Source: JBEKVE01 sp049514335
Lineage (GTDB): Bacteria; Actinomycetota; Acidimicrobiia; Acidimicrobiales; UBA8190
Assembly: GCA_049514335.1 (NCBI GenBank)
Contig: JBEKVE010000018.1
Location: 1-34,833 of the forward strand
Length of the DNA stretch: 34,833 nucleotides
Reading direction: 5' to 3'
Notes under the pieces: generated by a model
What the model saw: only the letters and a program-made list of their open reading frames with translations
Told to the model about the DNA's origin: nothing
Database searches by the model: none
Program-made: the position numbers and the translations under genes
Shown: positions 7,948 through 16,662 of the stretch, piece by piece
Layout of the letters: every line of letters begins with the position of its first letter
How positions within the stretch are numbered: the first letter of the stretch is position 1

Positions 7948-10353
7948 TCACTGGGTGCGCAGCAGGTCCGACGGGTGCGATCGGGTGGCGACGAGCGCCG
8001 GGGCCACCGCCAGCACCAGCGCTCCGAGGATCACCCCCACGGCGACGACCACGACGAGCCACGCCTGCACGACGGCGACGGGCACGGCACCCAGGTTGTC
8101 GGCGAACGCCAGCCACACCTGGCGACCGACCACGATGCCCACGGGCACGCCGATCACCACCCCGATCAGAGCCAACGTCACCGCCTGCCAGGCCACGGCC
8201 GAGGCAACCTGGCTATTGACGAATCCCACCGCTTTGAGGAGCCCGACCTCACGACGGCGACGGGCCACGCTCACCACCAGCAGGTGCACCAGGGTGGCCG
8301 CACCGGACACGGCCAGAAGAAGGCCGAAGATGAGCGGGAAGTTGACGGCCTCGCCGAAGTTCACGAGCGACGTGGGGGTGGGAGGCTCGGAGGTGATGGC
8401 GGCGTTGGCGTCGAGGAAATGCGTCGCGGCCGCCTTGCCGGCCGCTCCCTGCGCCACGCTCACCAGGAGGCCGCCCGGGAGCGGTCCGGCGGGCTGGAGG
8501 CAGGCGGCGCGCCCCGGGCCGGGCGGGCACACGGCGTCGCGGTAGGCCGACAGGGTGAAGGCCGCTCCCGTGCCGAGGCCCACCGCACCGCCCAGGACGG
8601 GGAACGAGATCTGCGACACCACCCGGAACGTCGCCGTCCGGGTGCGGCCCGACGGCGCTGTCATCGCCACCGAGACGAGCGAGCCGATGTGGGCGTTCGC
8701 CCGGTGCATGGTGGCGCCGCCCAGCCCGATCTGGGCGTCTTTGTCGGGCAGGTGCCCGGTGACGGTGGACAACGGCATCTCGCCCCGCAGCGCCTCACCG
8801 GCGATGGCGCCCACCGGCGTGTGGTCGATCGAGATCTCGAAGGCGAACCCTTCGGTGATGCCCGTCACCGCCTTGTCGTGCTCGAGGCTGTCGAGCACGG
8901 CCGGATCCGGCCCGTCGGGCCCCGGGTTGGTGACGTCGAGCGCGAAGGCGTCGCCGTAGAGCCGGGGCGTGGCCGTGAGGTGCGACAGGCTGGCGCCGAA
9001 CACCGTCGTGCCGCACAGCGCCACCACGGCCAGGACGGTCCCGAGCAACGCCGTGCCCACCGGCACCGTGCCCCCGCCGCTGCGCCGTTCGAGGGCATTG
9101 CGGACCCCCACCACCGCGCTCGGCGGTGCGCCCATGGCTGCCAGCTGCGACACGATCGCCGACGGTCGCGGCGCCGAGGCCTGGACGTCGGCCGGCCGCA
9201 CTCGGGCGGCGCGCACGGCGGGCCACAGGCCCAACGCCAACACGACCACGACGATGCCGAGCGCGCCGAGAGGGAGGACCAGGGTGTCGACGCTCACACC
9301 GGTGCCGGTCTCTGCCACCCGGGCCTCGCCGAGCGGCGCCACGGGTGACAAGGCGGCGGCGATGAGCAGCGCCCCCGCCGCACCCGCCAGCCCCACCACC
9401 ACGGTGCGCGCCATGCCCAGCATGACCAGCTGTCGTCGCTCGGCGCCCAGGGTGGCCAGCGTGGGGTAGTCCTCGGCTTCGGCGGTGCTCTGCCTGAGCA
9501 GCGCCTGACCCACCACCGCCAGGCCGATGAGGAGGGCCAACCCGGCGAGCAGCCACCAGCCGATCGCTTGCGGATGGATCGACGCCTCCACCGACGCCAG
9601 GATCTCGTCCTGGTTCTCGGCGTCGGCCCCCCTGGCGCTGGCTTCGGATTCGAAGCGGGGCAGGTCGGCCGCACCGTGGCGCAGGCGCACGAAGTCGACC
9701 TGTCCGTAGGCGATGCGGGGCAGCACCGTGCGGGCGAAGGCAGGCGTGGTGAAGAGGTCGTAGGAGGGGGTCTGTCCCGACGGGAACTCGAACTCCGACG
9801 CCTCGAATCCCACCACGCGGAAGGCGCCGTCGGGGCCCGTCGGCGTGGGCAGCGCCCCCACGGCGTCGTTGTAGGCGGTCTTCTGGGCCGCGGCGTACAT
9901 CGGCACGTGGATGACCGAGCCCAGGTGCACGCCGTTGTGCTCGAGGGTGAACGCCGCCACCACGTCGTACGGCGACGACGGATCGGGCATGTGGCCGGCC
10001 ACGAGCTTGCTGAACGGCGGCGAGCCGGGGGCCACCGTCAGCACGCCGAAGTCGGTGGGATCGATGGGAACCGAGCACGCGCACGTGGGCTGGCCGTTGT
10101 CGACACCGAACACGGCCGTCACCGACTTGACGTCGGACAGCGTCGTCAGCTGGGGAACGGGCCCGTCGAAGTACACGGCCGCGTCGAAGCCGTAGTGGGC
10201 CACGTAGCGCGGGAAGGCGGCTTCGGTCCGCCGGCCCGCCGCGGCGGCGGCCAGCACCACCCCACCCACCAGCGCCACCAGCACGGCCAGCGCGAGCCAG
10301 GTCCGCCACCGACGTCGGAATTCGGCGCGAAACATCGACCCCAGGGCGCTCAC
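7948..10353 (-). CDS. ABC transporter permease with two FtsX domains
   Basis: Large membrane protein of the MacB/FtsX permease type. The N-terminal helix LALAVLVALVGGVVLAAAAA precedes a long extracytoplasmic region to about residue 265. A first FtsX domain follows (helices near GWWLLAGLALLIGLAVVG, then VVVVLALGLWPAVRAARVRP). A second large outer loop and a C-terminal FtsX domain complete it, with VHLLVVSVARRRREVGLLKA and ATRSHPSDLLRTQ. Three in-frame GTG codons stand in a row (10359, 10356, 10353). GGGAGG directly upstream gives the best spacing to 10353, so I chose that one (801 residues). Such permeases need an ATPase subunit, usually encoded next door, and none is present here. The role (lipid, peptide or cell-wall regulation) is unknown. 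Confidence 0.9.
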   Translation of the reverse strand: MSALGSMFRAEFRRRWRTWLALAVLVALVGGVVLAAAAAGRRTEAAFPRYVAHYGFDAAVYFDGPVPQLTTLSDVKSVTAVFGVDNGQPTCACSVPIDPTDFGVLTVAPGSPPFSKLVAGHMPDPSSPYDVVAAFTLEHNGVHLGSVIHVPMYAAAQKTAYNDAVGALPTPTGPDGAFRVVGFEASEFEFPSGQTPSYDLFTTPAFARTVLPRIAYGQVDFVRLRHGAADLPRFESEASARGADAENQDEILASVEASIHPQAIGWWLLAGLALLIGLAVVGQALLRQSTAEAEDYPTLATLGAERRQLVMLGMARTVVVGLAGAAGALLIAAALSPVAPLGEARVAETGTGVSVDTLVLPLGALGIVVVVLALGLWPAVRAARVRPADVQASAPRPSAIVSQLAAMGAPPSAVVGVRNALERRSGGGTVPVGTALLGTVLAVVALCGTTVFGASLSHLTATPRLYGDAFALDVTNPGPDGPDPAVLDSLEHDKAVTGITEGFAFEISIDHTPVGAIAGEALRGEMPLSTVTGHLPDKDAQIGLGGATMHRANAHIGSLVSVAMTAPSGRTRTATFRVVSQISFPVLGGAVGLGTGAAFTLSAYRDAVCPPGPGRAACLQPAGPLPGGLLVSVAQGAAGKAAATHFLDANAAITSEPPTPTSLVNFGEAVNFPLIFGLLLAVSGAATLVHLLVVSVARRRREVGLLKAVGFVNSQVASAVAWQAVTLALIGVVIGVPVGIVVGRQVWLAFADNLGAVPVAVVQAWLVVVVAVGVILGALVLAVAPALVATRSHPSDLLRTQ

Positions 10354-10507
10354 CACCACCTCCCGCCGTCAGTGTGGCGCGCCGGCGCGTGGCCACCAAG
10401 GTGGGTACCCGGTCTCAGGCCGTGGTGCTACCACCCACCCGCACCGCCGAGCCGTGCCGAACCGTCCCGCCACGGGCGGCGGCGATCTCGCCGGCCGGCG
10501 GCGGCGA

Positions 10508-11293
10508 TCAGGCGGCGGGCTCGGAGGAGGCGGTGGCGGGGCTCGGGGGCATGGGCGGCACCGGTGCGTGGCCGTTGCCGTACCCGTCGCCGTTGGCCGA
10601 GGCGCGCACGTGGGCCACGTCGGCCCCACCCACCACGCCATGGCGCTTGGCGTAGCGGTCCACGTAGGTCTGACCCGACAGGCTGCGGATCTCGTACATG
10701 AGCTCGTCGGTGACCACGCGCAGGGTCATGGGGTCCGCCGCCGCGTCGGGGCCGAAGCGGTCCAGGTCCAGAGGAGCGCCGAAGCGGACCGTGACCCGCT
10801 TGAAGGGATGGGGCAGGTTGGAGCCGGGCTGTTGCACGTCGGTCGTCCCCACCAGGCCGACGGGGACCACCGGCACCCCGCAACCGAGCGCCAGGCGCGC
10901 CACGCCGGTGTGGCCCCGGTAGAGGCGGCCGTCGGGCGAGCGGGTGCCCTCGGGGTAGATGCCCAGCACGTTGCCGTCGACAAGGACGTCGCGCGCCGCG
11001 GCCAGGGCCCGCTCCGAGGCACTGCCCCCCTCCCGCCGCATCGGGATCTGGCCCGCGGCGCGGAAGAACCAGGCCGTCTTCCACGAATCGAAGTACTCCG
11101 CCTTGGCCACGAAGGTCACCCGTCGTCGCAGGACGAGCGGCAGGAACATCGAGTCCAGGAACGTGACGTGGTTCGGGGCCAGGATCACAGCGCCGCGGTC
11201 CGGCACGTGCTCGCGGCCCTCGACCTTGACGCGCCACAGCAGGAAGAAGACGGGGCTGAGCAGGACCTTCAGCACCCAGTAGGCCACGGGCAC
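10508..11293 (-). CDS. plsC: 1-acyl-sn-glycerol-3-phosphate acyltransferase family protein (PlsC-like)
   Basis: Membrane-associated acyltransferase, expected to add the second acyl chain to lysophosphatidic acid in phospholipid synthesis. It has a hydrophobic N-terminus (residues 5-20), the catalytic HX4D box NHVTFLD (His42, Asp47) and the acceptor-phosphate motif YPEGTRSPDG (Glu115-Arg118). GVPVVPVGLVGTTDVQ follows. The last 40 residues are a Gly/Asn/Pro-rich tail outside the domain. The GTG at 11293 was chosen because the domain begins right after it and the TetR gene on the other strand starts 24 bases away; the frame stays open further upstream but only antisense to that gene. At 261 residues it has normal family length. 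Exact substrate is inferred from family only. Confidence 0.85.
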   Translation of the reverse strand: MPVAYWVLKVLLSPVFFLLWRVKVEGREHVPDRGAVILAPNHVTFLDSMFLPLVLRRRVTFVAKAEYFDSWKTAWFFRAAGQIPMRREGGSASERALAAARDVLVDGNVLGIYPEGTRSPDGRLYRGHTGVARLALGCGVPVVPVGLVGTTDVQQPGSNLPHPFKRVTVRFGAPLDLDRFGPDAAADPMTLRVVTDELMYEIRSLSGQTYVDRYAKRHGVVGGADVAHVRASANGDGYGNGHAPVPPMPPSPATASSEPAA

Positions 11294-11304
11294 ACGGTAG
11301 CGCG

Positions 11305-11310
11305 TAGCGT
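11305..11310 (+). promoter_or_regulatory. Candidate -10 element (TAGCGT) for leaderless tetR
   Basis: TAGCGT lies 7 bases before the ATG of the TetR gene in a 24-base divergent spacer. TAGCG occurs twice there, at 11298-11302 and 11305-11309. The transcript would begin at the start codon. The repeat might also be part of a regulator site. Confidence 0.35.
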
Positions 11311-11317
11311 CTCGCCG

Positions 11318-11941
11318 ATGGCTCGTCGCCTCACGGCACGGGGACAGCGCCGGCGCCAGGAGCTGCTCGACCACGCGGCGCGGCTCTTCGCCTCCCAGGG
11401 ATACCACCCCACGTCGGTCACCGACGTCGTGGACGGTCTCGGGGTGGGCAAGGGCGTCTTCTACTGGTACTTCGCCTCCAAGGAGGAGCTGTTCCGCCAG
11501 ATCCTGGCCGACGCCCAGCGCGACCTGCGCCGCACCCAGCGCCAGGCCATCAGCGACGAGCCCGACCCGGTGCGCCGCATCGACGCCGGCATCCGGGCTT
11601 CGGTGGCGTGGCTCGACGCCAACCGCCACCTCTTCGTCCTGCTCGAGTTCGCCCGCACCGAGGAGCGCTTCGCCCCCCTCGTCCGCCAGGGCGAGGAGCA
11701 GGCCGTCGCCGACACCCTGCCCCATGTGAAGGCGGGCATCGCCGCCGGGATGATCCGGCGCGAGGACCCCCTGGTCCTGGCGCACGGGATCCTGGGCGTG
11801 TCGGACCGCCTGGCCCGTGTGCTCGTGCTCGAGCAGGGCCGCTCGGCAGACGACGTGGGCGACGCGGCGGTGGCGTTCTGCCTCGAAGGCATCCTCTCCC
11901 CCGCCGCCGCCCGGCACCGCCTGGGCCGCGACGTGGGGTGA
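11318..11941 (+). CDS. TetR-family transcriptional regulator
   Basis: 207-residue regulator. The N-terminal helix-turn-helix reads RRQELLDHAARLFASQGYHP followed by VTDVVDGLGVGKGVFYWYF and ASKEELF, a standard TetR DNA-binding domain (residues about 11-57). The C-terminal ligand domain (EFARTEERFAPL, HGILGVSDRLARVLV) resembles TetR_C families but names no ligand. It is divergent from the acyltransferase, with only 24 bases between start codons, so control of that gene and of itself is likely. It ends 22 bases from the convergent potassium channel gene. Confidence 0.9.
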   Translation: MARRLTARGQRRRQELLDHAARLFASQGYHPTSVTDVVDGLGVGKGVFYWYFASKEELFRQILADAQRDLRRTQRQAISDEPDPVRRIDAGIRASVAWLDANRHLFVLLEFARTEERFAPLVRQGEEQAVADTLPHVKAGIAAGMIRREDPLVLAHGILGVSDRLARVLVLEQGRSADDVGDAAVAFCLEGILSPAAARHRLGRDVG

Positions 11942-11963
11942 GGGCGGGCGCCAGCGCGAGCCC

Positions 11964-13034
11964 TCAGCCCGGGTTCGAGGGCGTGGGCGCCTCGGACGGG
12001 CCCTCGGCGGCGGCGCCGGCAGCGGAGCCGTCGGCCTGCGAAGCGAACGTCGACAGCGCTTCGAGCTGCGACGCCGTGCCCACCCCGATGAGGACGTCTC
12101 CCGCCTCGATGGTGGTCTGGGGCGAGGGGTTCGTGTCGAAGCTGCCGTCGGGACGCCGGACGGCGAGCACGAGGGCGCCGGTGCGGTCGTGCAGCCGCAC
12201 AGAGCGCAAGGTGTTCCCCGACAGCGGGGAGGACGGCGACACGAGCAGCTCCTCCAGGCGGAACTCGAGCGTGCCGTCGTGCATCACCACGTCGATGAAG
12301 TCCACCACGTGGGGCTGCGTCACGAACGACGCCATGCGGTCGCCGCCGAGCTGCTGGGGGTTCACCACCCGGTTGGCGCCGGCCCGCACCAGCTTGGGCT
12401 CCGACGACTCGTTGCGGGCCCGGGCGATGATGTTGAGGTCGGGTCGCATGGACCGGCACGCCACGGTGATGAAGAGGTTGTCGGCGTCGGTGTCGAGCGC
12501 TGCCACCAGCGCCGCGGCCCGGTCAATGCCGGCCTGCAGCAGGGTGGCGTCCTCGGTCGCATCCCCGGTCACCGAGGGGTAGGGGACCTCGGCCATGCGG
12601 GTGCCGTCGCGGTCCACCACCACCACGTCCAGCCCGGCGGCGGCGAGGAAGCGGGCCACCTCGCGTCCCACCCGGCCCCACCCGCACACCACCACGTGGC
12701 CGGACATGCGTTCGATCTTGCGCTCCATGCTCCGTCTCCTCACCAGGTCGCGCATATGGCCCTCGATCAGCACCTCGAGGACGGTTGAGAACGAGTACAG
12801 GGCGGTGCCCACACCGAGCAGGATGAGGAAGATGGTGAAGACCTTGCCGCCGCCGTGCAGGGCGTGCGGCGGTGCATAGCCGACCGTCGAGATGGTGACG
12901 ACGGTCTGATAGAGGGCGTCGAGGAACCCGAACCCGAGAACGAGATACCCCACGGTCCCGCCCGCCACCACCAGGACCAGTGCCGTCAACCCGATCCTCA
13001 CCCGCCGGAAGGGACTGCGCACGGGCGCCATCAT
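11964..13034 (-). CDS. Potassium channel with RCK (TrkA-N/TrkA-C) domains
   Basis: A two-helix potassium channel of the MthK/Kch type. TM1 is IGLTALVLVVAGGTVGYLVL, the pore helix carries the selectivity filter TISTVGYA (residues 47-54), and TM2 is FTIFLILLGVGTALYSFS. A cytoplasmic RCK domain follows. Its Rossmann motif is VVVCGWGRVGREVA, with VVVDRD as the end of beta-2, then VTGDATEDATLLQAGI and the TrkA-C part (FRLEELLVSPSSPLSGNTL). An Ala/Ser/Pro tail ends the 356 residues. Two ATGs stand side by side (13034 and 13031) and either could be used. It is the last gene of the minus-strand series, 31 bases behind alaC. Confidence 0.92.
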   Translation of the reverse strand: MMAPVRSPFRRVRIGLTALVLVVAGGTVGYLVLGFGFLDALYQTVVTISTVGYAPPHALHGGGKVFTIFLILLGVGTALYSFSTVLEVLIEGHMRDLVRRRSMERKIERMSGHVVVCGWGRVGREVARFLAAAGLDVVVVDRDGTRMAEVPYPSVTGDATEDATLLQAGIDRAAALVAALDTDADNLFITVACRSMRPDLNIIARARNESSEPKLVRAGANRVVNPQQLGGDRMASFVTQPHVVDFIDVVMHDGTLEFRLEELLVSPSSPLSGNTLRSVRLHDRTGALVLAVRRPDGSFDTNPSPQTTIEAGDVLIGVGTASQLEALSTFASQADGSAAGAAAEGPSEAPTPSNPG

Positions 13035-13065
13035 GCCTGACCGGCGGGCGGCCGGAGCGAAACGG

Positions 13066-14268
13066 TCAGTGCAGCTTGGTGAGCGTGCGGCGCAGATTGC
13101 GGACGGCCTGGCCGATGCGCTGGTCGTTCTCGATGAGGGCGAAGCGCACGTGGCCGTCGCCGCCCGGCCCGAACCCGACGCCGGGCGAGGTGGCAACCTC
13201 GGCCTCCGACACGAGGTAGGAGGCGAACTCGAGCGAGCCCATCTCCTTGTAGGGCTCGGGGATGGGCGCCCACACGAACATCGTCCCCTTCGGGGGCGTC
13301 AGGTTCCAGCCGATGCGGTTGAGACCGTCGCACAGCGTGTCGCGCCGGGCCATGTAGGTCTCGTTCACCCACTTCGGGTAGTCCGGCGCCTCGTTCATGG
13401 CCACGATGGCGGCGATCTGGATGGGTTGGAACGTGCCGTAGTCGAGGTAGCTCTTCAACTTGGTGAGCGCGGCGACGACTTGCGGGTTGCCGACCAGGAA
13501 CGCCACGCGCCACCCCGCCATGGAGAAGGACTTCGTGAGCGAGTACAGCTCCACCGCCACGTCCTTCGCCCCGGGCACCTGGAGGATCGACGGCGGCGTG
13601 TAGCCGTCGAAGGCGATGTCGGCGTAGGCGAAGTCGTGGACGAGGACGATGTCGTGCTCACGGGCGAAGTCCACGATGCGCTGCATCCAGGGCAGGTCGA
13701 CACAGGCCGTGGTGGGGTTGTGGGGGAACGACAGCACGATGACACGGGGCTTGGGCCACGCCGACTCCCACGACTCCATCAGGTTGCCGAAGAACGCCTC
13801 CGAGGCAGGGGCCCCGTCGGTGTCGTTGGCGTTGTCGAGCCGGACCTGTCGCACCTCGGCCCCGGCGAAGAGCGGCGCATAGATGTGGATGGGGTACGAC
13901 GGCGACGGCACGAGGGCGCTGTCGCCGGGGCCGAGCAGCACCCACATGAGATGTGACAGCCCCTCCTTGGCGCCGATGGTGGTGACCACCTCGGTCTCGG
14001 GGTCGAGCTCCACCCCGAACTTGCGCATGTAGAGAGCGGAGATGGCCTGGCGCAGCTTGGGGATGCCCCTGCTGGCCGAGTACCGGTGGTTACGCGGGTT
14101 GTGGACGGCTTCGGCCAGCTTCTCCACCGCCGCGGGCGGGGAGGGCAGGTCGGGGTTGCCGAAACCGAGGTCGATGACATCCGAACCGGCTCGGCGGGCC
14201 GCCAGCTTCAGCGCCTCGATGTGCGCGAAGACGTACGGGGGCAGGCCGTTGATCCGTCGGAATTCCAT
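13066..14268 (-). CDS. alaC: AlaC-type aminotransferase (alanine synthesis)
   Basis: Pyridoxal-phosphate fold-type I aminotransferase, about 400 residues. It closely resembles E. coli AlaC in RINGLPPYVFAHIEALK, YSASRGIPKLRQAIS, TIGAKEGLSHLMWVLL and VPSPSYPIHIY. The active-site lysine is in SLTKSFSMAGWR, and the cofactor-ring Asp and Tyr are in VLVHDFAYADIAFDG. Cytoplasmic; likely moves an amino group from glutamate to pyruvate. LL-diaminopimelate aminotransferases share much of this pattern, so the acceptor is inferred. Upstream TAACCT sits 6 bases from the ATG, with no Shine-Dalgarno, suggesting its own leaderless transcript inside the series. Confidence 0.88.
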   Translation of the reverse strand: MEFRRINGLPPYVFAHIEALKLAARRAGSDVIDLGFGNPDLPSPPAAVEKLAEAVHNPRNHRYSASRGIPKLRQAISALYMRKFGVELDPETEVVTTIGAKEGLSHLMWVLLGPGDSALVPSPSYPIHIYAPLFAGAEVRQVRLDNANDTDGAPASEAFFGNLMESWESAWPKPRVIVLSFPHNPTTACVDLPWMQRIVDFAREHDIVLVHDFAYADIAFDGYTPPSILQVPGAKDVAVELYSLTKSFSMAGWRVAFLVGNPQVVAALTKLKSYLDYGTFQPIQIAAIVAMNEAPDYPKWVNETYMARRDTLCDGLNRIGWNLTPPKGTMFVWAPIPEPYKEMGSLEFASYLVSEAEVATSPGVGFGPGGDGHVRFALIENDQRIGQAVRNLRRTLTKLH

Positions 14269-14274
14269 GACGCG

Positions 14275-14280
14275 AGGTTA
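14275..14280 (-). promoter_or_regulatory. Candidate -10 element (TAACCT) for leaderless alaC
   Basis: On the minus strand TAACCT ends 6 bases before the alaC ATG. No ribosome binding site lies between, so transcription would begin at the start codon. No -35 is evident. Confidence 0.4.
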
Positions 14281-14339
14281 GTGCCCGACCGGGGGCCCTC
14301 CTCGGCCGGCGCGTCGGCCGACGTCGGCGCGCCGGGTGC

Positions 14340-15035
14340 TCACCGGTCGCCGGCCACGAGCCGGGCCGCCTCGGCCACGTCCTCGACCGAGCTCGGCCAG
14401 GCGCACACCGCCCACGTCGCCCCCGCGCCGGCCAGCTCCGACAGCCACTCGGCGATCTGGGCGACGTCCCCGGGGACCGGACCACCCCAGGTCACCTCGC
14501 TGCGCGTCCCCAGCGCGGCGACAGCGGCAGGCTGGCCCTCCCACAGGTTGACGGCCGCTCCGAGCTCGGCGGCGATGTCGGTGGTCGCCAGCGAACCGCC
14601 CCCCACCCACACCGGAACGCCCTCGGCCAGCAGCCGCGCCGCGCAGGCGCGCAACGCCAGCCGGCGCTCGTCGGCAGGGGCGAACTCGTTGCCGAAGGCG
14701 AGGTTCTCCCGGGCGCTCATCGTGTCGCCGGTGCCGAGGCCGGCGATGAGGCGCCCCGGCGCCATGCGGTGCAGCGACAGCAGCTCGGCCACGAGGACGT
14801 CGTCGGGGACGAGGCCGACGCGTGCCACGAGCGGTCCGAAGGACACCGTCGTGGTGACGGCGGCCACCGCTCCGAGCACCGGGAAGGCGGACAGTGCCGG
14901 ACGCTCGGGTGCCCCCAGGGGCCACAGGTGGTCGAACACGAAGACGCCGTCCAGTCCCACCCGCTCGGCCAGACGTGCCGCGTCCAGGGCGGCGGCGTCG
15001 TCCCGGAAGGTGGGCAGTGTCACCCCGACGCGCAC
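14340..15035 (-). CDS. LLM-class (luciferase-like, probably F420-dependent) oxidoreductase, short form
   Basis: Flavin or F420-dependent TIM-barrel oxidoreductase. It begins VRVGVTLPTFRDD, with AARLAERVGLDGVFVFDHLW, ALSAFPVLGAVAAVTTTVSFG, LHRMAPGRLIAGLGTGD and PVWVGGGS, all regular LLM-family stretches. At 231 residues it is short, since family members are usually 280 or more; the missing part is mainly the variable insertion and C-terminal helices. F420 rather than FMN is inferred from the actinobacterial setting. The GTG start at 15035 is 13 bases behind the ROK kinase stop, so the two are probably co-translated. Substrate unknown. Confidence 0.85.
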   Translation of the reverse strand: MRVGVTLPTFRDDAAALDAARLAERVGLDGVFVFDHLWPLGAPERPALSAFPVLGAVAAVTTTVSFGPLVARVGLVPDDVLVAELLSLHRMAPGRLIAGLGTGDTMSARENLAFGNEFAPADERRLALRACAARLLAEGVPVWVGGGSLATTDIAAELGAAVNLWEGQPAAVAALGTRSEVTWGGPVPGDVAQIAEWLSELAGAGATWAVCAWPSSVEDVAEAARLVAGDR

Positions 15036-15048
15036 GGCCCGACCCCGC

Positions 15049-16050
15049 TCAGGGCGCGTCGGCGCGGTAGCGGTCCCCCGCTCGGGCCACGAGCGCGGCG
15101 CCGATGGCGCCGGCCCGCTCGCCGAGCTGCGCCGGCACGATGTGGACGGCGGGCCGGTACGCACGGCCCTCGAGCAGGTCGTCGAACGACCGCCGCACGT
15201 CGTCGAGCACGAGGGTGACGGTGTCCACGAGCCCCCCGCCGTACACCATGACGGCCGGGTCCAGAGCCAGGGCGAGGTTGGAGAGGCCGAGCGCCAACCA
15301 CCATCCGAGCTCGGTGAGCACGGCCAGAGCCGAGGCGTTGCCCGCCTTGGCGGCCATGGTGACGTGCTCCCCCCGGACCGACTCGGCGTCCCCGCCGGCC
15401 AGGTCGACCACGTCGTCGAGGCGCCCGGCGTGGGCGGCCTCGCGGGCCAGGCGCCCGAGCCCGCTCCCCGACGCGAAGCGCTCCCAGCAGCCGCGCTTGC
15501 CGCACGGACAGGGGGGCCCGGTGGGATCGACGACCATGTGCCCGACCTCGCCGCCGAAGCCGTTGGCACCCCGCACCACCCGGCCGCCGGCGATGAGCCC
15601 GCCGCCGATGCCCGTTCCGAGCGTGACCATGACGGCGTCGGAGGTGCCGACGGCGGCACCGAAGGCCCACTCGCCCACGCTGGCGCACGTGGCGTCGTTG
15701 TCCACCACCGTGGGCAGCTTGAGACGCTCGGACAGGCGCCCGGCCACGTCGAGCCCGCTGCCCCCCGGGAGGTTGGGGGCGAAGTGCAGCACGCCGTTGC
15801 TCGACACGAGGCCCGGAGCGCCCACCCCCACCGCCACCACGTCCCCTGCCACCTGCTCTCGGAGCTGGTCGGCCACCGATGCCAGGGCGACGATCACGAG
15901 CTCGGCCAGATCGGCATCGGCGGCGCTCGCCCCGGGGCGGCGCGGGGTGGGGACCCGCACCTCGGCCAGCACCTCGCCCTCGGCGTCCACCGCCAGGCCG
16001 AGGACCTTCGTGCCCCCCACATCGATCCCGAGTGTCACCGCGCCGGGCAC
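15049..16050 (-). CDS. ROK-family sugar kinase (glucokinase-like)
   Basis: Cytoplasmic ATP-dependent sugar kinase, probably acting on glucose. The ATP loop is LGIDVGGTKVLGLAVD and the sugar-binding Asn-Asp is in VVDNDATCASVGEW. TLGTGIGGGLIAGG, GEVGHMVVDPTG and the ROK zinc motif CPCGKRGCWE follow, with the zinc His in EVGH. The frame is open to an ATG at 16101, but GGAGG five bases before the GTG at 16050 marks that codon as the start (333 residues, normal for the family). It lies 85 bases behind the SRPBCC gene and 13 bases ahead of the LLM gene. Confidence 0.9.
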   Translation of the reverse strand: MPGAVTLGIDVGGTKVLGLAVDAEGEVLAEVRVPTPRRPGASAADADLAELVIVALASVADQLREQVAGDVVAVGVGAPGLVSSNGVLHFAPNLPGGSGLDVAGRLSERLKLPTVVDNDATCASVGEWAFGAAVGTSDAVMVTLGTGIGGGLIAGGRVVRGANGFGGEVGHMVVDPTGPPCPCGKRGCWERFASGSGLGRLAREAAHAGRLDDVVDLAGGDAESVRGEHVTMAAKAGNASALAVLTELGWWLALGLSNLALALDPAVMVYGGGLVDTVTLVLDDVRRSFDDLLEGRAYRPAVHIVPAQLGERAGAIGAALVARAGDRYRADAP

Positions 16051-16135
16051 GGCATCCTCCGTGGGCGTGACGGGCACAGGTGGGAGACGCCTTGCGTCCA
16101 CCGGTCACAGCCGACTGGCGCGGTGCGCCCCCCGG

Positions 16136-16585
16136 TCACGTCGTGTGCGAGGACTCGACGCGCGCCTTCAGCTCCTCGAGGGCGGTGTGCATGATGCGGC
16201 TCTGGGCCCGGCGCTTGATGAAGCCGGGCAGGGGCACACGCAGCTCGACCTCGAGGGTGTAGGTGACCTCGGTGGACCCGTCCCCGGCCGAGTCGAAGCG
16301 GTACTCGCCGTCGAGCTTGGAGGTGAGGTCGCCCGCGGTCTGCTTCCACGACAAGATGCGCGGCGCCTTGGCGTAGTCGTAGGCCAGGGTGTAGCTGGTG
16401 GAACGGCCGAACGCGCCGGCCCGGAACGTGCCCCGGGCGGGGCGGCCCTCGCCGTCGCGGTCCTCCACCACGACCTGCTTGATGTCGGCGGCCCACTCCG
16501 GGTAGCGCTCGATGTCGCTCACCACGGCGAAGCACTGCTCGGGCGTGGCGGCGACCACCATGCGCTCCGTAGCCAGTTCCGCCAC
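16136..16585 (-). CDS. SRPBCC (START-like) lipid/polyketide-binding family protein
   Basis: 149-residue protein of the cyclase/dehydrase-like SRPBCC group. It has the usual opening TPEQCFAVVSDIERYPEWAADIK, a middle strand WKQTAGDLTSKLDGEYRFD, and a long C-terminal helix (PLPGFIKRRAQSRIMHTALE). The fold makes a hydrophobic cavity; the ligand cannot be told. The start is GTG, with AAAGGAG five bases upstream. It sits between the mannosyltransferase and the ROK kinase, which hints at a role in cell-envelope or sugar-lipid metabolism, but that is only context. Confidence 0.85.
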   Translation of the reverse strand: MAELATERMVVAATPEQCFAVVSDIERYPEWAADIKQVVVEDRDGEGRPARGTFRAGAFGRSTSYTLAYDYAKAPRILSWKQTAGDLTSKLDGEYRFDSAGDGSTEVTYTLEVELRVPLPGFIKRRAQSRIMHTALEELKARVESSHTT

Positions 16586-16662
16586 ACCCGCTCCTTTGCT
16601 CGTGTCCCCGCGGCGCCGGCCGCCGTACCGACCCGGGCCCTGCGGCCCAGGTGGAGCGGGGT

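Noticed and set aside
11294..11917. N-terminal extension of the acyltransferase frame to 11917
   Set aside because: The extra 208 residues are antisense to the well-supported TetR gene and lack any domain.
13035..13196. N-terminal extension of the potassium channel to an upstream ATG at 13196
   Set aside because: The added residues are low-complexity and lie within the alaC coding sequence; the ATG pair at 13034/13031 directly precedes the first membrane helix.
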